A DNA stretch of 64,000 nucleotides from Globodera rostochiensis (Eukaryota > Nematoda > Chromadorea > Rhabditida > Heteroderidae): assembly GCA_018350325.1 (NCBI GenBank), contig JAEVLN010000003.1, positions 517,985 through 581,984 on the forward strand, given 5' to 3'. Shown here one piece after another: positions 24,356 to 36,300 of this stretch. Every line of letters begins with the position of its first letter. Position 1 is the first letter of the stretch. The notes under the pieces were generated by a model. The model saw only the letters and a list, made by a program, of their open reading frames with translations. It ran no database searches and was not told the DNA's origin. The position numbers and the translations under genes are program-made.

Positions 24356-27300
24356 ATGAATTGCACCGCAATTCGCAGAGAAGTCGCGCAGGGCGTGGAC
24401 CCGTGGAATTTAACAATAGTCACAGTTCAAATTCTTTTGCTGTTGTTCCATCTGTTTTGTGCATATCCGGTATTCAAAATGGCTCGAGAACGCTTCGCTC
24501 TGTACATTTTGGTCAGCAAAGTGAGTAACTTCTTGCGGGGTAAGGGTTGGCACCAGCAGGGATGTAAACAGGATGCCAAAAAATGTCCGGCATCCGGTTA
24601 CATTGTTGATTGGCATCCCGATGCCGGGTTTGAGATTTTCGGGTTCGGGGTGCCAACCAGTGATTAAACAGGATGCCAAAAAATGTCCGGCATCCGGTTA
24701 CATTGTTGATTGGCATCCCGATGCCGGGTTTGAGATTTTCGGGTTCGGGGTGCCAACCAGTGATTAAACAGGATGCCAAAAAATGTCCGGCATCCGGTTA
24801 CATTGTTGATTGGCATCCCGATGCCGGGTTTGAGATTTTCGGGTTCGGGGTGCCAACCAGTGATTAAACAGGATGCCAAAAAATGTCCGGCATCCGGTTA
24901 CATTGTTGATTGGCATCCCGATGCCGGGTTTGAGATTTTCGGGTTCGGGGTGCCAACCAGTGATTAAACAGGATGCCAAAAAATGTCCGGCATCCGGTTA
25001 CATTGTTGATTGGCATCCCGATGCCGGGTTTGAGATTTTCGGGTTCGGGGTGCCAACCAGTGATTAAACAGGATGCCAAAAAATGTCCGGCATCCGGTTA
25101 CATTGTTGATTGGCATCCCGATGCCGGGTTTGAGATTTTCGGGTTCGGGGTGCCAACCAGTGATTAAACAGGATGCCAAAAAATGTCCGGCATCCGGTTA
25201 CATTGTTGATTGGCATCCCGATGCCGGGTTTGAGATTTTCGGGTTCGGGGTGCCAACCAGTGATTAAACAGGATGCCAAAAAATGTCCGGCATCCGGTTA
25301 CATTGTTGATTGGCATCCCGATGCCGGGTTTGAGATTTTCGGGTTCGGGGTGCCAACCAGTGATTAAACAGGATGCCAAAAAATGTCCGGCATCCGGTTA
25401 CATTGTTGATTGGCATCCCGATGCCGGGTTTGAGATTTTCGGGTTCGGGGTGCCAACCAGTGATTAAACAGGATGCCAAAAAATGTCCGGCATCCGGTTA
25501 CATTGTTGATTGGCATCCCGATGCCGGGATTGAGATTATCGGGTTTGGGGTGCCAACCAGTGATTAAACAGGATGTCAAAAAATGTCCGGCATCCGGTTA
25601 CATTGTTGATTGGCATCCCGATGCCGGGATTGAGATTTTCGGGTTCGGGGTGCCAACCAGTGATTAAACAGGATGTCAAAAAATGTCCGGCATCCGGTTA
25701 CATTGTTGATTGGCATCCCGATGCCGGGATTGAGATTATCGGGTTTGGGGTGCCAACCAGTGATTAAACAAGATGCCAAAAAAATGTCCGGTATCCGGTT
25801 ACATTGTTGATTGGCATCCCGATGCCGGGATTGAGCCGGTTCGGGGTGCCAACCAGTGATTAAACAGGATGCCAAAAAAAAAGTCCGGTATCCGGTTATA
25901 TTGTTAATTGGCATCCCGATGCCGGGTTTGAGATTTTCGGGTTCGGGGTGCCAACCAGTGATTAAACAGGATGCCAAAAAATGTCCGGCATCCGGTTACA
26001 TTGTTGATTGGCATCCCGATGCCGGGTTTGAGATTTTCGGGTTCGGGGTGCCAACCAGTGATTAAACAGGATGCCAAAAAATGTCCGGCATCCGGTTACA
26101 TTGTTGATTGGCATCCCGATGCCGGGTTTGAGATTTTCGGGTTCGGGGTGCCAACCAGTGATTAAACAGGATGCCAAAAAATGTCCGGCATCCGGTTACA
26201 TTGTTGATTGGCATCCCGATGCCGGGTTTGAGATTTTCGGGTTCGGGGTGCCAACCAGTGATTAAACAGGATGTCAAAAAATGTCCGGCATCCGGTTACA
26301 TTGTTGATTGGCATCCCGATGCCGGGTTTGAGATTTTCGGGTTCGGGGTGCCAACCAGTGATTAAACAGGATGCCAAAAAATGTCCGGCATCCGGTTAAA
26401 TTGTTGATTGGCATCCCGATGCCGGGTTTGAGATTTTCGGGTTCGGGGTGCCAACCAGTGATTAAACAGGATGTCAAAAAATGTCCGGCATCCGGTTACA
26501 TTGTTGATTGGCATCCCGATGCCGGGTTTGAGATTTTCGGGTTCGGGGTGCCAACCAGTGATTAAACAGGATGCCAAAAAATGTCCGGCATCCGGTTACA
26601 TTGTTGATTGGCATCCCGATGCCGGGTTTGAGATTTTCGGGTTCGGGGTGCCAACCAGTGATTAAACAGGATGCCAAAAAATGTCCGGCATCCGGTTAAA
26701 TTGTTGATTGGCATCCCGATGCCGGGTTTGAGATTTTCGGGTTCGGGGTGCCAACCAGTGATTAAACAGGATGTCAAAAAATGTCCGGCATCCGGTTACA
26801 TTGTTGATTGGCATCCCGATGCCGGGTTTGAGATTTTCGGGTTCGGGGTGCCAACCAGTGATTAAACAGGATGCCAAAAAATGTCCGGTATCCGGTTATA
26901 TTGTTAATTGGCATCCCGATGCCGGGTTTGAGATTTTCGGGTTCGGGGTGCCAACCAGTGATTAAACAGGATGCCAAAAAATGTCCGGCATCCGGTTATA
27001 TTGTTAATTGGCATCCCGATGCCGGGATTGAGATTATCGGGTTCGGAGTGCCAACCCCGGTTTAAACTTTAAAGTTTAAACTATTGTTTTTTAATTGTTT
27101 CATTTTATGCAAATATTATCCTTTCAGCTATTCGCTGCAATTTTGTTATTACTTGCAATTATAATGCAATACGCGCCAGTGGACGATTTATTTTTCAATC
27201 ACATCGTCATGTTGTGCGCCTTCTTCAGTTCGATCAGCAATCGCTTGCACATAATTGCGCTGGCTGCAAATCGAGCCCATGCAATGTTTTTCCCATTTCA

Positions 27301-28411
27301 TTACGCACAAAAAATGACAAAAAAGTAAAAAAGTTTAATAAATAATAATAATTATTTTAATAATAATAATGATAAAAATAAAAATAATATGAATTAAGAT
27401 TTATTTTTGTTCAATGTGTGTTTATGCATTTATTGTCCATTCCTATCGCTTTTTACCTTTGTAAGTTAATATACTTTGTATAATAAAACTCAATTAAACT
27501 TTTTAATTTTCAATAGCTAATTTCTATACTCCCGGTTACTATACCTGGTCATATGTCATTGTTCCATCGTTATTTTATGCTGCAATTGTGACAAAGTTTG
27601 CATGGATCAAAGGTAGGACAAAACCGGATATTATCCGGGTCCCCGGGATATCGGGTAGCTCAAAAAACACCCGGATATCGGTCCCTGATAACTCTGGGTT
27701 TGTCCAACCCTAGTAGAAATAACAAAGTTTAAATTTGGGTTACTCCCCCCCCCCCCCCCCCCCCCCCGAAGAACCCCGACCCCAACGCCCCTGAAGAAGC
27801 CCCGACTCTAACGCCCTCAAACCCCCGAAAGATCGGGGAGCAACCCTCGTTTAAATATTTCTTCCTAAGAAAGCTTTTAGCCTAAAAATTGATTGAAATA
27901 TCAAAAATTGTTATAGCTCATAACCGGAGTTGGAACACGGAAGGGGCGGCGGCTTCGTCATCGGACAAAGACAGTGCGCGGATCACTTGGACTTGCTTCG
28001 CAATTCAAAGTGTGACGGTGTGTCAGTTGGCGTATACTTCTGCAATTAATTTGCAATGGTTCCACAATTTTATGCTCTGCGACCCGATAGGGAAAATGCT
28101 GTTTTTCCCGCTTCAACTCGCTCTAAATTTGTATTATGTCGCAGACGAGGCAAGAACAATTCAATTTGAATTTGAATATAGAATTTTCAATTTGCCAAAA
28201 ATCGAATTTTTAGCTCTTTTTATTATTGTTATGCAAAGAAATGCGCAAGAATTGTAGACAAATGCTTGGTAAAGTTTGGCCCTTTACAACTGCACAAGTT
28301 GCAGCCACCGACAACGACAACGGCTTCCGAACCTCTCAAACACAGAACATCAAAAGTGTCAATGTCAATTTCGTCGGATCAAACCGCCGTTTCGCAGTTC
28401 AACGATCGTAA
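24356..28411 (+). CDS. Seven-transmembrane receptor, nematode chemoreceptor type (316 aa), complete
   Basis: Exons 24356-24520, 27128-27324, 27399-27460, 27517-27612, 27917-28149 and 28214-28411 join in phase to 316 aa with no internal stop. The N-terminus carries an N-glycosylation site (MNCT, with DPWNLT after it), then TM1 (TIVTVQILLLLFHLF), TM2 (LFAAILLLLAIIMQY), TM3 (HIVMLCAFFSSISNRLHII) leading into NRAHAMFFPFHYAQKMTKK (the usual DRY-region position), TM4, TM5 (YVIVPSLFYAAIV), TM6 and TM7 (LYYVADELFLLLLC), and a tail starting KEMRKNCRQML. This is the layout of Str/Srx/Srsx-type chemosensory GPCRs acting at sensory cilia; the subfamily is not assigned. The intron after 28149 is GC-AG (GAG|GCAAGA), and intron 1 is filled by a satellite. 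TM5/6 is the best supported part. Confidence 0.85.
24541..27064. repeat. 100-bp satellite array, about 25 copies, inside receptor intron 1
   Basis: Units of 100 bp (a few 98-101) each carry AGGATGCCAAAAAATGTCCG, GGCATCCCGATGCCGGG and GGGGTGCCAACCAGTGATT. Copies between 25500 and 25900 are the most divergent; the outer ones are near-identical. The array is bounded by AAGGGTTGGCACC on the left and GTGCCAACCCCGG on the right, which resemble hAT-like MITE ends seen elsewhere in the window. All units are open on both strands, which is why overlapping 64- and 71-codon frames recur; none looks like a protein. Confidence 0.97.
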
Positions 28412-28990
28412 AATAAATTTTTTAAATAAAAAAATTTAATAATGAATTAATTTTTTGGTTAAAAAGCATCTAGTGTATTCATTTTTGAACATTTTCAAAT
28501 TTAAAGAAAACCGCCTTTCTTCCATTATTTGAAACAGCGTTCAGTAGTAGCCCACCCAACCAATGAATAAATGAAGCATTGTTAGCCAACCAATTAAATA
28601 TTTTGTGAATTGCGTTCAACACGTTCAACAATCAGACGAAAAGCGGTTGCCAATTTCAGACTGATGATAAAAAGTTTGCTTCCATTTAAATGTTACTATT
28701 GGCACTTGGCCCTAATTAATGTTCAAATGCATTTGATACCATTTGGGGAAAATAAAAGAACTTTGTGTACTTTTTGTAATGTGTTGGCTGTCTGTCTGTC
28801 GCTGGAATGAAACAGAAAATGATTAATAAATTTTTGTACCAAACAAAAAAAGGCGAATGTCATAAACATAAATTTTAAATAAAATAAATGAATAACAAAA
28901 TGAGACAAAATAATACATAAAGAAAGGTTGAAGCCGTGACAAAATGCCAACAAAGCATTGAATTTCAATATTTTATGTTTGACACGTTGC
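28412..28990. other. Intergenic, AT-rich, nothing recognised
   Basis: AT-rich spacer between the receptor gene and the small secreted peptide gene. No domain or repeat noticed. Confidence 0.5.
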
Positions 28991-28998
28991 TATATATG
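28991..28998 (+). promoter_or_regulatory. Candidate TATA box
   Basis: TATATATG lies 82 bp upstream of the start codon of the secreted-peptide gene, in a sequence otherwise less regular. Inference from position only. Confidence 0.35.
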
Positions 28999-29079
28999 TT
29001 TAGGAATAAGCGCTTTTTGCACTATTTAAGGTGGGCTCTGAAGTGAGGAAAATGCACCAGAATTCCAACAAAAATAAAA

Positions 29080-29259
29080 ATGAACTCCCAAATTTCAATC
29101 ATTTTTTGCATTATTCTTGTAATTGCTCTTCTACCAATGAATAATGATGCCAAATCTGGAGGATGTTATTATAATAATATAAAATGTGTTCACGATGGAT
29201 GCAACGGAATTTGCGGTGATCCTCCGGAGTGCGACTGCATAGTTGGCGTCCGAGTATAA
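29080..29259 (+). CDS. Small secreted cysteine-rich peptide (59 aa), single exon
   Basis: ATG at 29080, TAA at 29257-29259. Residues 1-24 form a classic signal peptide (MNSQ, a hydrophobic core SIIFCIILVIALLP, then NNDA). The mature part of about 35 residues begins KSGGC and has six cysteines at 29, 36, 41, 45, 51 and 53, spaced C-x6-C-x4-C-x3-C-x5-C-x-C, with a GDPPECDC stretch. Six cysteines in 35 residues imply three disulfides and extracellular action. AATAAA signals follow at about 29273 and 29287. No family is recognised. It could be an antimicrobial peptide, a protease inhibitor, a signalling peptide or (if the host is a plant parasite) an effector; nothing in the sequence chooses between these. 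Codon use is AT-rich like its flanks. Confidence 0.7.
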   Translation: MNSQISIIFCIILVIALLPMNNDAKSGGCYYNNIKCVHDGCNGICGDPPECDCIVGVRV

Positions 29260-31687
29260 ATTATAATCGTATAATAAAAATGTTGTAATAAACATTGGGC
29301 AGTTTTATAATATTTAATGTGCTTGTTGAGTTCAGTTTTTCAATAAATATTATACATATTATATATTAAAATATTCAAAATAATTTAGCCGCCTTTTATT
29401 CCCGCTGACGGCTTCAACAAACGCAACCGCCGTGGGCAATAGAGAACAGCCAAGCAGAATTAATTTTAATTAGAAATGATCGATTCGTAGTCTTAGATCA
29501 CTTTTGATATTTTTTGTTAATTGATTCGACATTTCGGCCTTGAAGGAGTAAATGAGACTAAATATACATTTTGACCATTTAAATCTCAAGTATAGTTACC
29601 TGCTGATTTCAGCTGACCGGATGTAATTGACAAGCACAGCGGCAAATGGATATTTTTCAGCTAATTTCTTGAATTTATTCCAAACTTCTTCAAATTTATT
29701 TTTGCTTTTCGACAGTGAATGTATAAACATTAATCATTAAAAAGCAATGTATGTGGGTGTTCATTCTTGTAGCATTTTTAACAATTTTTTGACCGATTCA
29801 TTTTGTACAGTTCCCCACTTAAGTCACAAAATATCCGGGTTACATTTTATATGAAATTACATTGATGTTGCTGAAGTTTTTTTACATATTATGTATTTTA
29901 TTTGCCAAAATTTTTGCCGGAAATATTTAAAATAATTTGCTTAGCTTAAATATAAATATTTTACATTATTTTTCTCAAACGGGTGCTACAGTTTTCCGGT
30001 TAGATTTCTGAGATTTCTGAGAATATATATGACTAAAAAAAGATTGAAATTAATAATTTTTGATTTTATTAATTCACCAGGAATTATGCACCGATATTCT
30101 GCACCAATACAAAAACAATAAACGGTTTAGGTTGCGAGAGTACCAGGTATTTTGAACGTGGAGTATTGAAGTTTTTTTACATATTATCTATTTTATTTGC
30201 CAAAATTTTTGCCGGAAATATTTAAAATAATTTGCTTAGCTTAAATATAAAGCTTACACATCACGTGGCACTGACGTTCTCGAGCGGTTCCGTCAATTTG
30301 CTTTAGGAGGAATATGCTTGAAGTCAATTTCGATGCTTTAAACGTTGAGGTTTTCCGAGGACATCTCTGCCCCTGTTAATGGTTTTACTCCGGGTTTTCG
30401 ACACCCCGTAGCGCGGTTTCGGGCTTTCCTCAAAAACTGCGGTTATCGGTTCCGGCTAACCGATGTTATGCTGCTAGCTACCCTTTTACATAAACTTTTG
30501 AACAAACCACAAAGGACGGACGACAAAGCCGGACATTTTTGGAGAAAAAGAAAGAAGCCGGGGGCCGGGATTTAAAAAAAATTCAAAAGTAATGCATTTC
30601 GTCCCGGTCAAAAAAAAGCCGAGATTTTGATGCCCGACAAATTCCGATTCTCGGCCTTTAGTTTTAAAGAGGATTTTTTGTGTTCTAAAATTAAATATGT
30701 GCAGAGTGCGCTAGCATTTGTTGGGGGAAACTCATTGTTTTGTTAAGTTTTATTCATGAGTAGTCTATATGTGGGTAACAGATTAATTGGTATAGGTGAA
30801 AAAGTGAAGGCACGAAATTCTACGAAGGACCTGACAAAAAAAATCGAATTTTATTTTATTTTCTTAGGAAATTTTTTGAAAAAGTCGAAATAGTGGCGCA
30901 AAAAAATAGTGACGAACAGCCATTTTTTGTCAAAAAATCCCGAAATAGCTTTTTTAGTTACGAATAGTGACGTTAAAACAACGAAATTTTCGACTAAAAA
31001 CATGTTTTTCGTGCAAGAAAAAATAGTTAAATAACTTAAAATCCATAGCCCTGCAAATGACCAATTTCGTATATCCTTTTGCCTTGACGAATGTAATGTG
31101 GATATAACCTTTGTTAAGCAGTGAGATGGCACAAAGTAAAAAATTTGTTTCCAACCAAATTGATGGAGGTGTTAAGTGTGGCCGGAAATTTGACACAAAC
31201 CGGGGCCTCCAACACAACAAAGATGCACCATGCAACCAACACGCGACGCCACAGCCCACAGTAAGAATTTAAGCTGCATGCTCTCAAGGGGAAAAAATGT
31301 GTCGACCTCCCAGCAGTCCCTTAGCTGGGGGGGAGGCAGGTGGGGGCATGCCCCCCACCCGAAATAAAATTTGAGAAAAAAACCATAGGCGACCCTTTTG
31401 TTTAGCAACTTTAAACAATTTTGGTCATTTTTCTTAACCAGTGTTGTAAAATATTCAAAAATTTTTGCCCGTGGTCGGTACCCCCGGCCTTCTCCCATTC
31501 CTAAAAACATTCAAAAAAATGCTGTGTTTTTTGCCAAAACATATTAAGGCAGCAAAGATCCACAGCCATTGCCCTGGGACGGTGAAGGCCTCTGCACGAT
31601 CACAAAAAGAATAGGCCGGCAGCAAAAGATCACTGGTAGTTCAACAATTCAAATGATTGACGTACGTTATAATGTCTAGGGCACACC
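29260..31687. other. Intergenic with several dispersed repeats
   Basis: An imperfect duplication of about 80 bp (29873-29957 and 30168-30252, both with TTTTTGCCGGAAATATTTAA). A block near 29612 is shared with 23218; an inverted relative of 21700-21805 lies near 30400-30490; the second copy of the 22857 repeat is at 30487-30713. No gene recognised. Confidence 0.55.
30487..30713. repeat. Dispersed repeat, copy 2
   Basis: Matches 22857-23125 in the same orientation with small gaps. Shares CATAAACTTTTGAACAAACC and TTCTCGGCCTTT. Confidence 0.8.
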
Positions 31688-32125
31688 ATGCGAGTGATTG
31701 TCGTATGTAAAAAGGCGATAGTGCGAAGCGCGGGGCTGCGACTTACCGGTAGTTTCACAAAAGAAACCCGGTCCGCGCTGGCCCGAGGCTACAAAGCCGC
31801 GCGCCGTGAATGTGGAGAAGCCGCTGTGCGAAAACTTCGCTTCGAACTCTGCACTCCCCCGCACGATTCGAAGCTCGACGGACCATCCGCTACCGAAGCA
31901 GCAGTCGTGGCCATGCTGTCGCTCGCCAGCCATAGGCGATTGCGGACGGACGTCGCCATCACTGGCGATGTTGGACCGACGGGCAGAATTCGAAAAGTCG
32001 GGTGCATACGCCGAAAAGGTGCAAGGCGCCGTGCGTGCCGGAATTCGCACTGTTTTCCCCCGCACTAGCGCAAAGACTTTGAAGATATCCCGAAAGAAGA
32101 GATTAAATGCTGGTTTTCTGTTTGA
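31688..32125 (+). pseudogene. Lon protease proteolytic-domain remnant, frameshifted
   Basis: From ATG 31688 one frame reads GLRLTGSFTKETRSALA, then LDGPSATEAAVVAMLSLA and RTDVAITGDVGPTGRIRKVG. These align with the Lon C-terminal domain (GLxLTGSLGxVMKESA; KDGPSAG with the catalytic Ser; ADVAMTGEITLRGRVLPVGG). The match then jumps +1 to AYAEKVQGAVRAGIRTVF (Lon EKLLAAxRAGIKTV, containing the catalytic Lys), and jumps again to RKDFEDIPKEEIKCW, ending at TGA 32123-32125. The original frame meets TAG at 32065-32067. The two shifts compensate. No N-terminal or ATPase domain and no introns are visible. The fragment is GC-rich in AT-rich surroundings. It could be a processed pseudogene or a transferred fragment. 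Confidence 0.7.
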
Positions 32126-33337
32126 TTTTTTATTTTGAACAATAAAATATGATCTCACTGACAACAAGAAAATGGTGACAATTTGCACATGCAATTATAT
32201 GTACGAAATCAAATCACTCTTCGCTCTGAAGAAGAAATGCGTAAAGGGGTTTTCTTTCTTTCTTTTTTTTAATTTTTTCTTTTTTTAACGGGCCTCCTTT
32301 CCATAAAATTAAAGTCCAAGTTTATTGTTGACTATTTTTCATTTAATTTTTTTATTTTGAAAATAGAAAATTAAAATTAAAAGAAGCGGCGGCAAACAAA
32401 CATAAAAAGTGTAACCATTTTCCTCACAAGACACACGCGCACAAAAAGCAAGTTGACAAAATTTGTTTGAGAAAGCTCGAGCAAAATACACAAAATAAAC
32501 ATTTTTTAATAAATGCATTTTTTCTAATTTTTATATGGAAGAAAAGGGAGTTTTGCCAGAAACGGATCGATCAGTCTTTCATTTCAAATATTATTTTCCT
32601 AAAATTATAAAATATTTAAACAATTATATCAATTAGAGAATTTGTCCGTCGTTAATTTTGGAAAATTCCAGCTCTCAAATATTTTAGAAAGGTAATTAAA
32701 ATTCTCTATTTTTAAATTAACAAAAATTCGATTTGTCCCGTTTCTGTCCTCAAAATACAACGAACAAAAAGGCGTCGATGTAAACACACGAATTTGGATT
32801 ACAACAAACAAACCAATGTTAGTGTTAGCGAATGGGACGCGGCGGGACAATTCAATGAAAAAAAAATGAAGAAAATAGTCTCAAAAAATATTTGTTTATG
32901 TAATCTCCAAAATCTCCTCAAATTTTTGGGTTCAGGTGACACAGAGTTGAGCAAGGGTTAAAATTAAGGGAAGAAAAGTGGCATTTTTCGATTTCCGGCA
33001 TTTCGTTGTAAAAGCGTGACTCTATATGTTCGGTGCTTGAACCAGAGTTGGCAGACGCCACCCCCGACACGTCGGGGCTGACATTTTTGGGGTTTGGGGA
33101 CAAAAAAAAACCCGACCAAAATTTTTCGGGGTTTGGGAGTTTTTCGACACTAAAATCCTCGAAAAATCGGGGCAAAAAAAACCCGCCCTAAAATGCCGGG
33201 GGGGGGGTGAGGGGGTCGGCGTGCCAACCCTGGTTAGTTTGAACAAATTGCAGCAGCTAGAAAAACCAATACATATAATATATAATAATAAGCATTCATT
33301 TGTTGTGTTGATGTCCGTCCGTCCGTCCTCCCCATTT
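32126..33337. other. Intergenic; one degraded hAT-like element
   Basis: AT-rich. At about 33042-33232 an element starts CAGAGTTGGCAG and ends GTGCCAACCCTG, with GGGG-rich palindromic interior, resembling the CAGGG family; target duplications are not clear. No gene recognised. Confidence 0.5.
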
Positions 33338-36300
33338 TTATGCGTCGGTCGAATACCATTTGCACTCCTTTAAAAACAATATAAAATGTTATTTAAATTT
33401 TCGAGAAATTTTTAAATGCCAGAAAATAAGTTTTGTAGGTCCCTATGGAGCGTTTTCATGATTTTATTGTGACCTATTTTGACTAAGAATGACTAAAAGA
33501 AAATTTTTCCTTAAGAAAAATGCAATAAAAACGCGTAAAACGCACGCCTAAAGCTCGGGGCTTTCCATTGCACCCAAAAAATTTTACTTTTCTTACCGTT
33601 AATATGTTTAAAAATTAGTGACTATTTTGACTTTTTGAAGGTTTTCGTTGCTAAATCATATTTTTTAACGCATGAATTTGTTTCCCCCACAATATGCCAA
33701 ATGAATGAACGCGCACGCACCAAATAGCTGGACGGCACAAAGCCTTCGGCGTTTGACTGCATGTGCCGCACCCGCGTCCAGCCGTCGCCCACGTCGCGCT
33801 CCAAGCAGCAACAGTTCGTCCCCGTCCCTCATCGAAATGGTCGTGCCGCCCACTTCGTCTGGCGCCGCGTCGTAGGCATACCTGGGTTCCGGGAGTCGAG
33901 TAGAGCGGAATCGAATCGATCCGGATTTTATGGAAAACTCGGAAATTCTTTGGAAATTAAAAAAAACACCGGATCATGTACGGGAGAATTTTAGTCTTCC
34001 TCCAAAAAGGACATTTCAGTCTCAATCCCGACATCCCGCCCGCATGGTGGGTGTGTTCGGCTTACATTGCGATTGCTGTGCCCAACACAATGTCGGACTG
34101 TTGTTGCGGCACTGGACAACCGTTGGCAGCAGCGGCAGCCGACGTGTCACATTCCTCGTAGAAATCGCCGGAGCCGGTGTCCACGTACGGCACATGTTGT
34201 TGGCATGGCGGTGCCGGTGCCGAACCAGCGGCTGCGGCGGTGGCTGAGCAGAAAGAGGAGGAGGAAATGTTTGGCGCTGCTACTGCACTTGCGCAATTTG
34301 CTGTATGTACAAACACCATTTATTTTATTTTACATTTCGGAATTTGTTTTTTTTGTTGCAATTTTTGGCTTTCAAAAATCCGGCAAAGGCACTCAAATTC
34401 TGGAATCTGCTGAAAATTTGGGCATTTTTATCCAGAAATTCCCAATCATCACAACCCAAATCCTGGGCTCCAGACTAATATGGACCGGGGATTTATGGAA
34501 GTTCTTTACCAAACTCATTAAATAAATTTTGCAAAAATACCCCCGTCCCCGTGGGGGGATCACACCTCCGTTGAAATATATGCGGGGTTTTTGTTCTAAA
34601 ATTGCGTTCCCCGGATTTAAGCAAAAACCATGGCACTTTCATCTACTCTAAATACAGAAGTAGATACTACTCACCAGCGCCACTAGAGCTCAGTGTGGTG
34701 CCACTTGCCGACTGATGAAGGACAGCGCCGGCGGCGGTGCCATTGATGCCGCCGTTCATCTGTTGATGTTGTTGCGGATGAGTTGACATCGGTGGCAATT
34801 GAGGATAAATGGTGCCGGATGTTGTTCGAGCAGCAGTGCCGGAGGCGCCCGGGCCGCCGTTGAACGAGGCGCTCAACATCATCATGGAACCATCGGCCGA
34901 CGAGATGGAGGACGCCTCGGAGTAGGAGGAAGCACGATGCTGCTGCTGCTGTTGCTCGGCACTGCCCATCTGCGGCGGGCCGCCACCGTTGAGGCGGCCT
35001 GAACAATGCAACAATTTGAAACTGTACTAATAATTTTTTGAAAAATCAAAATCAGTTTTGGCACGGCGCCAAGTTGGTCATGCCAAGATGGCTCCACAAA
35101 ATGTTCCCGACCGAAAAATGTTGGAAGAAATAAAAACCCCCACTAAGCCTTGACCCTTGCCAGTATTTTTAGACAAAATCCTGAAAAAAACTCTCCCCCG
35201 CCCTCCTTAATGCAGCATGCATGCAACCGCAGTTGCAGACAACGTGCAGCATGCATATGCACAAAGAGGGAAAAGGTCTCTATAAGCATGCAGTACCCAA
35301 GCATATCACATCCATCACCTCCGTGATGATGTTGCTGACCATTTTTCAGCTTTCCAGCAACATTTCCTATACTGCCCCGGGGCGACGAGCTGGGCGATGA
35401 CGAGGAAGTTGTTGTTGTTGTTGCTGCTGCATTGTGCATTTGTTGCTGAGCTGCTTGGTGTTGATGCGGGTTGCCGCCCAGCGGTTGGTTGAGCTCGCCT
35501 TGCGCACTTTGTAGCAATTCCTGCAAAATTAAAAATGCTTTGTTGCCAAAAATTTTCATGTGCCGTGCCTTGAATCGCTGGATCTGCGTCTGCAACGTGT
35601 GCATCTCCTGCTGGTTCTGCAACAATTGCTCGGCCACCTTGGCCGGGTTGCCCAACTGCGGATTCTGCGTGTACGCGACGTGCATACGCTGCATGCCCGC
35701 CTGCGACTGGTCCTTGATGTTCAGCTCGGCTTCCAATTCCTCCAACTTCTGTTGGATCTTTCGGCACCGCTGTTGGGGCGGCAATGTGCCGTACTCGCCG
35801 CCTGTGTTGGCACCACAAGTACCGCCGCCGCCTCCACCACCGCCGCCGCCGTTTGTGCCCGCACTTCCGTTCGTCTGAAAATGGGCCAACTACGGTAATT
35901 TTAAAATCGTATGTGTAGACAAAGCCCGGACTTTTGAGCTGCTATCGAGAGTTCAATCGAGAGAAACTTTGTCAATCAAGATTTTAAAAATCTCGACTAG
36001 GGAAAAAACGGAATTCCACCCATCCCTGCCATATACCACCATCGGATCAAAAATATTTTTAAGTTTAATGACTTTAATTAATTAAAAATCTTATATAAAA
36101 GATACCACCATCTCATCAAAAAAATTTTTAACTTAATGACCTTAATTAACTAAAAATTTTATATAAAAGTATAAAAAAGAATTAGCCCCGTAGGGGTCTC
36201 GATCCCCTGACCTTAAGATTAAAAGTCTCACGCTCTACCAGCTGAGCTAACGAGGCCATATTTCCAAATCCTAGTTTGCATATTTTAACATAAAACAAAA

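Noticed and set aside
24541..27064. CRISPR-like array
   Set aside because: Whole 100-bp units are identical with no variable spacers, and the context is a nematode intron.
24356..27065. Repeated 64- and 71-codon frames in the 100-bp array as a repeat protein
   Set aside because: Frames are offset and overlapping, present on both strands, and interrupted at each unit. The array lies cleanly within an intron of the receptor gene.
32629..32850. 73-codon minus-strand frame as a further TOCA exon
   Set aside because: No acceptor in phase with the SH3 exon and no resemblance to TOCA C-termini. The short 33367-33338 exon fits better.
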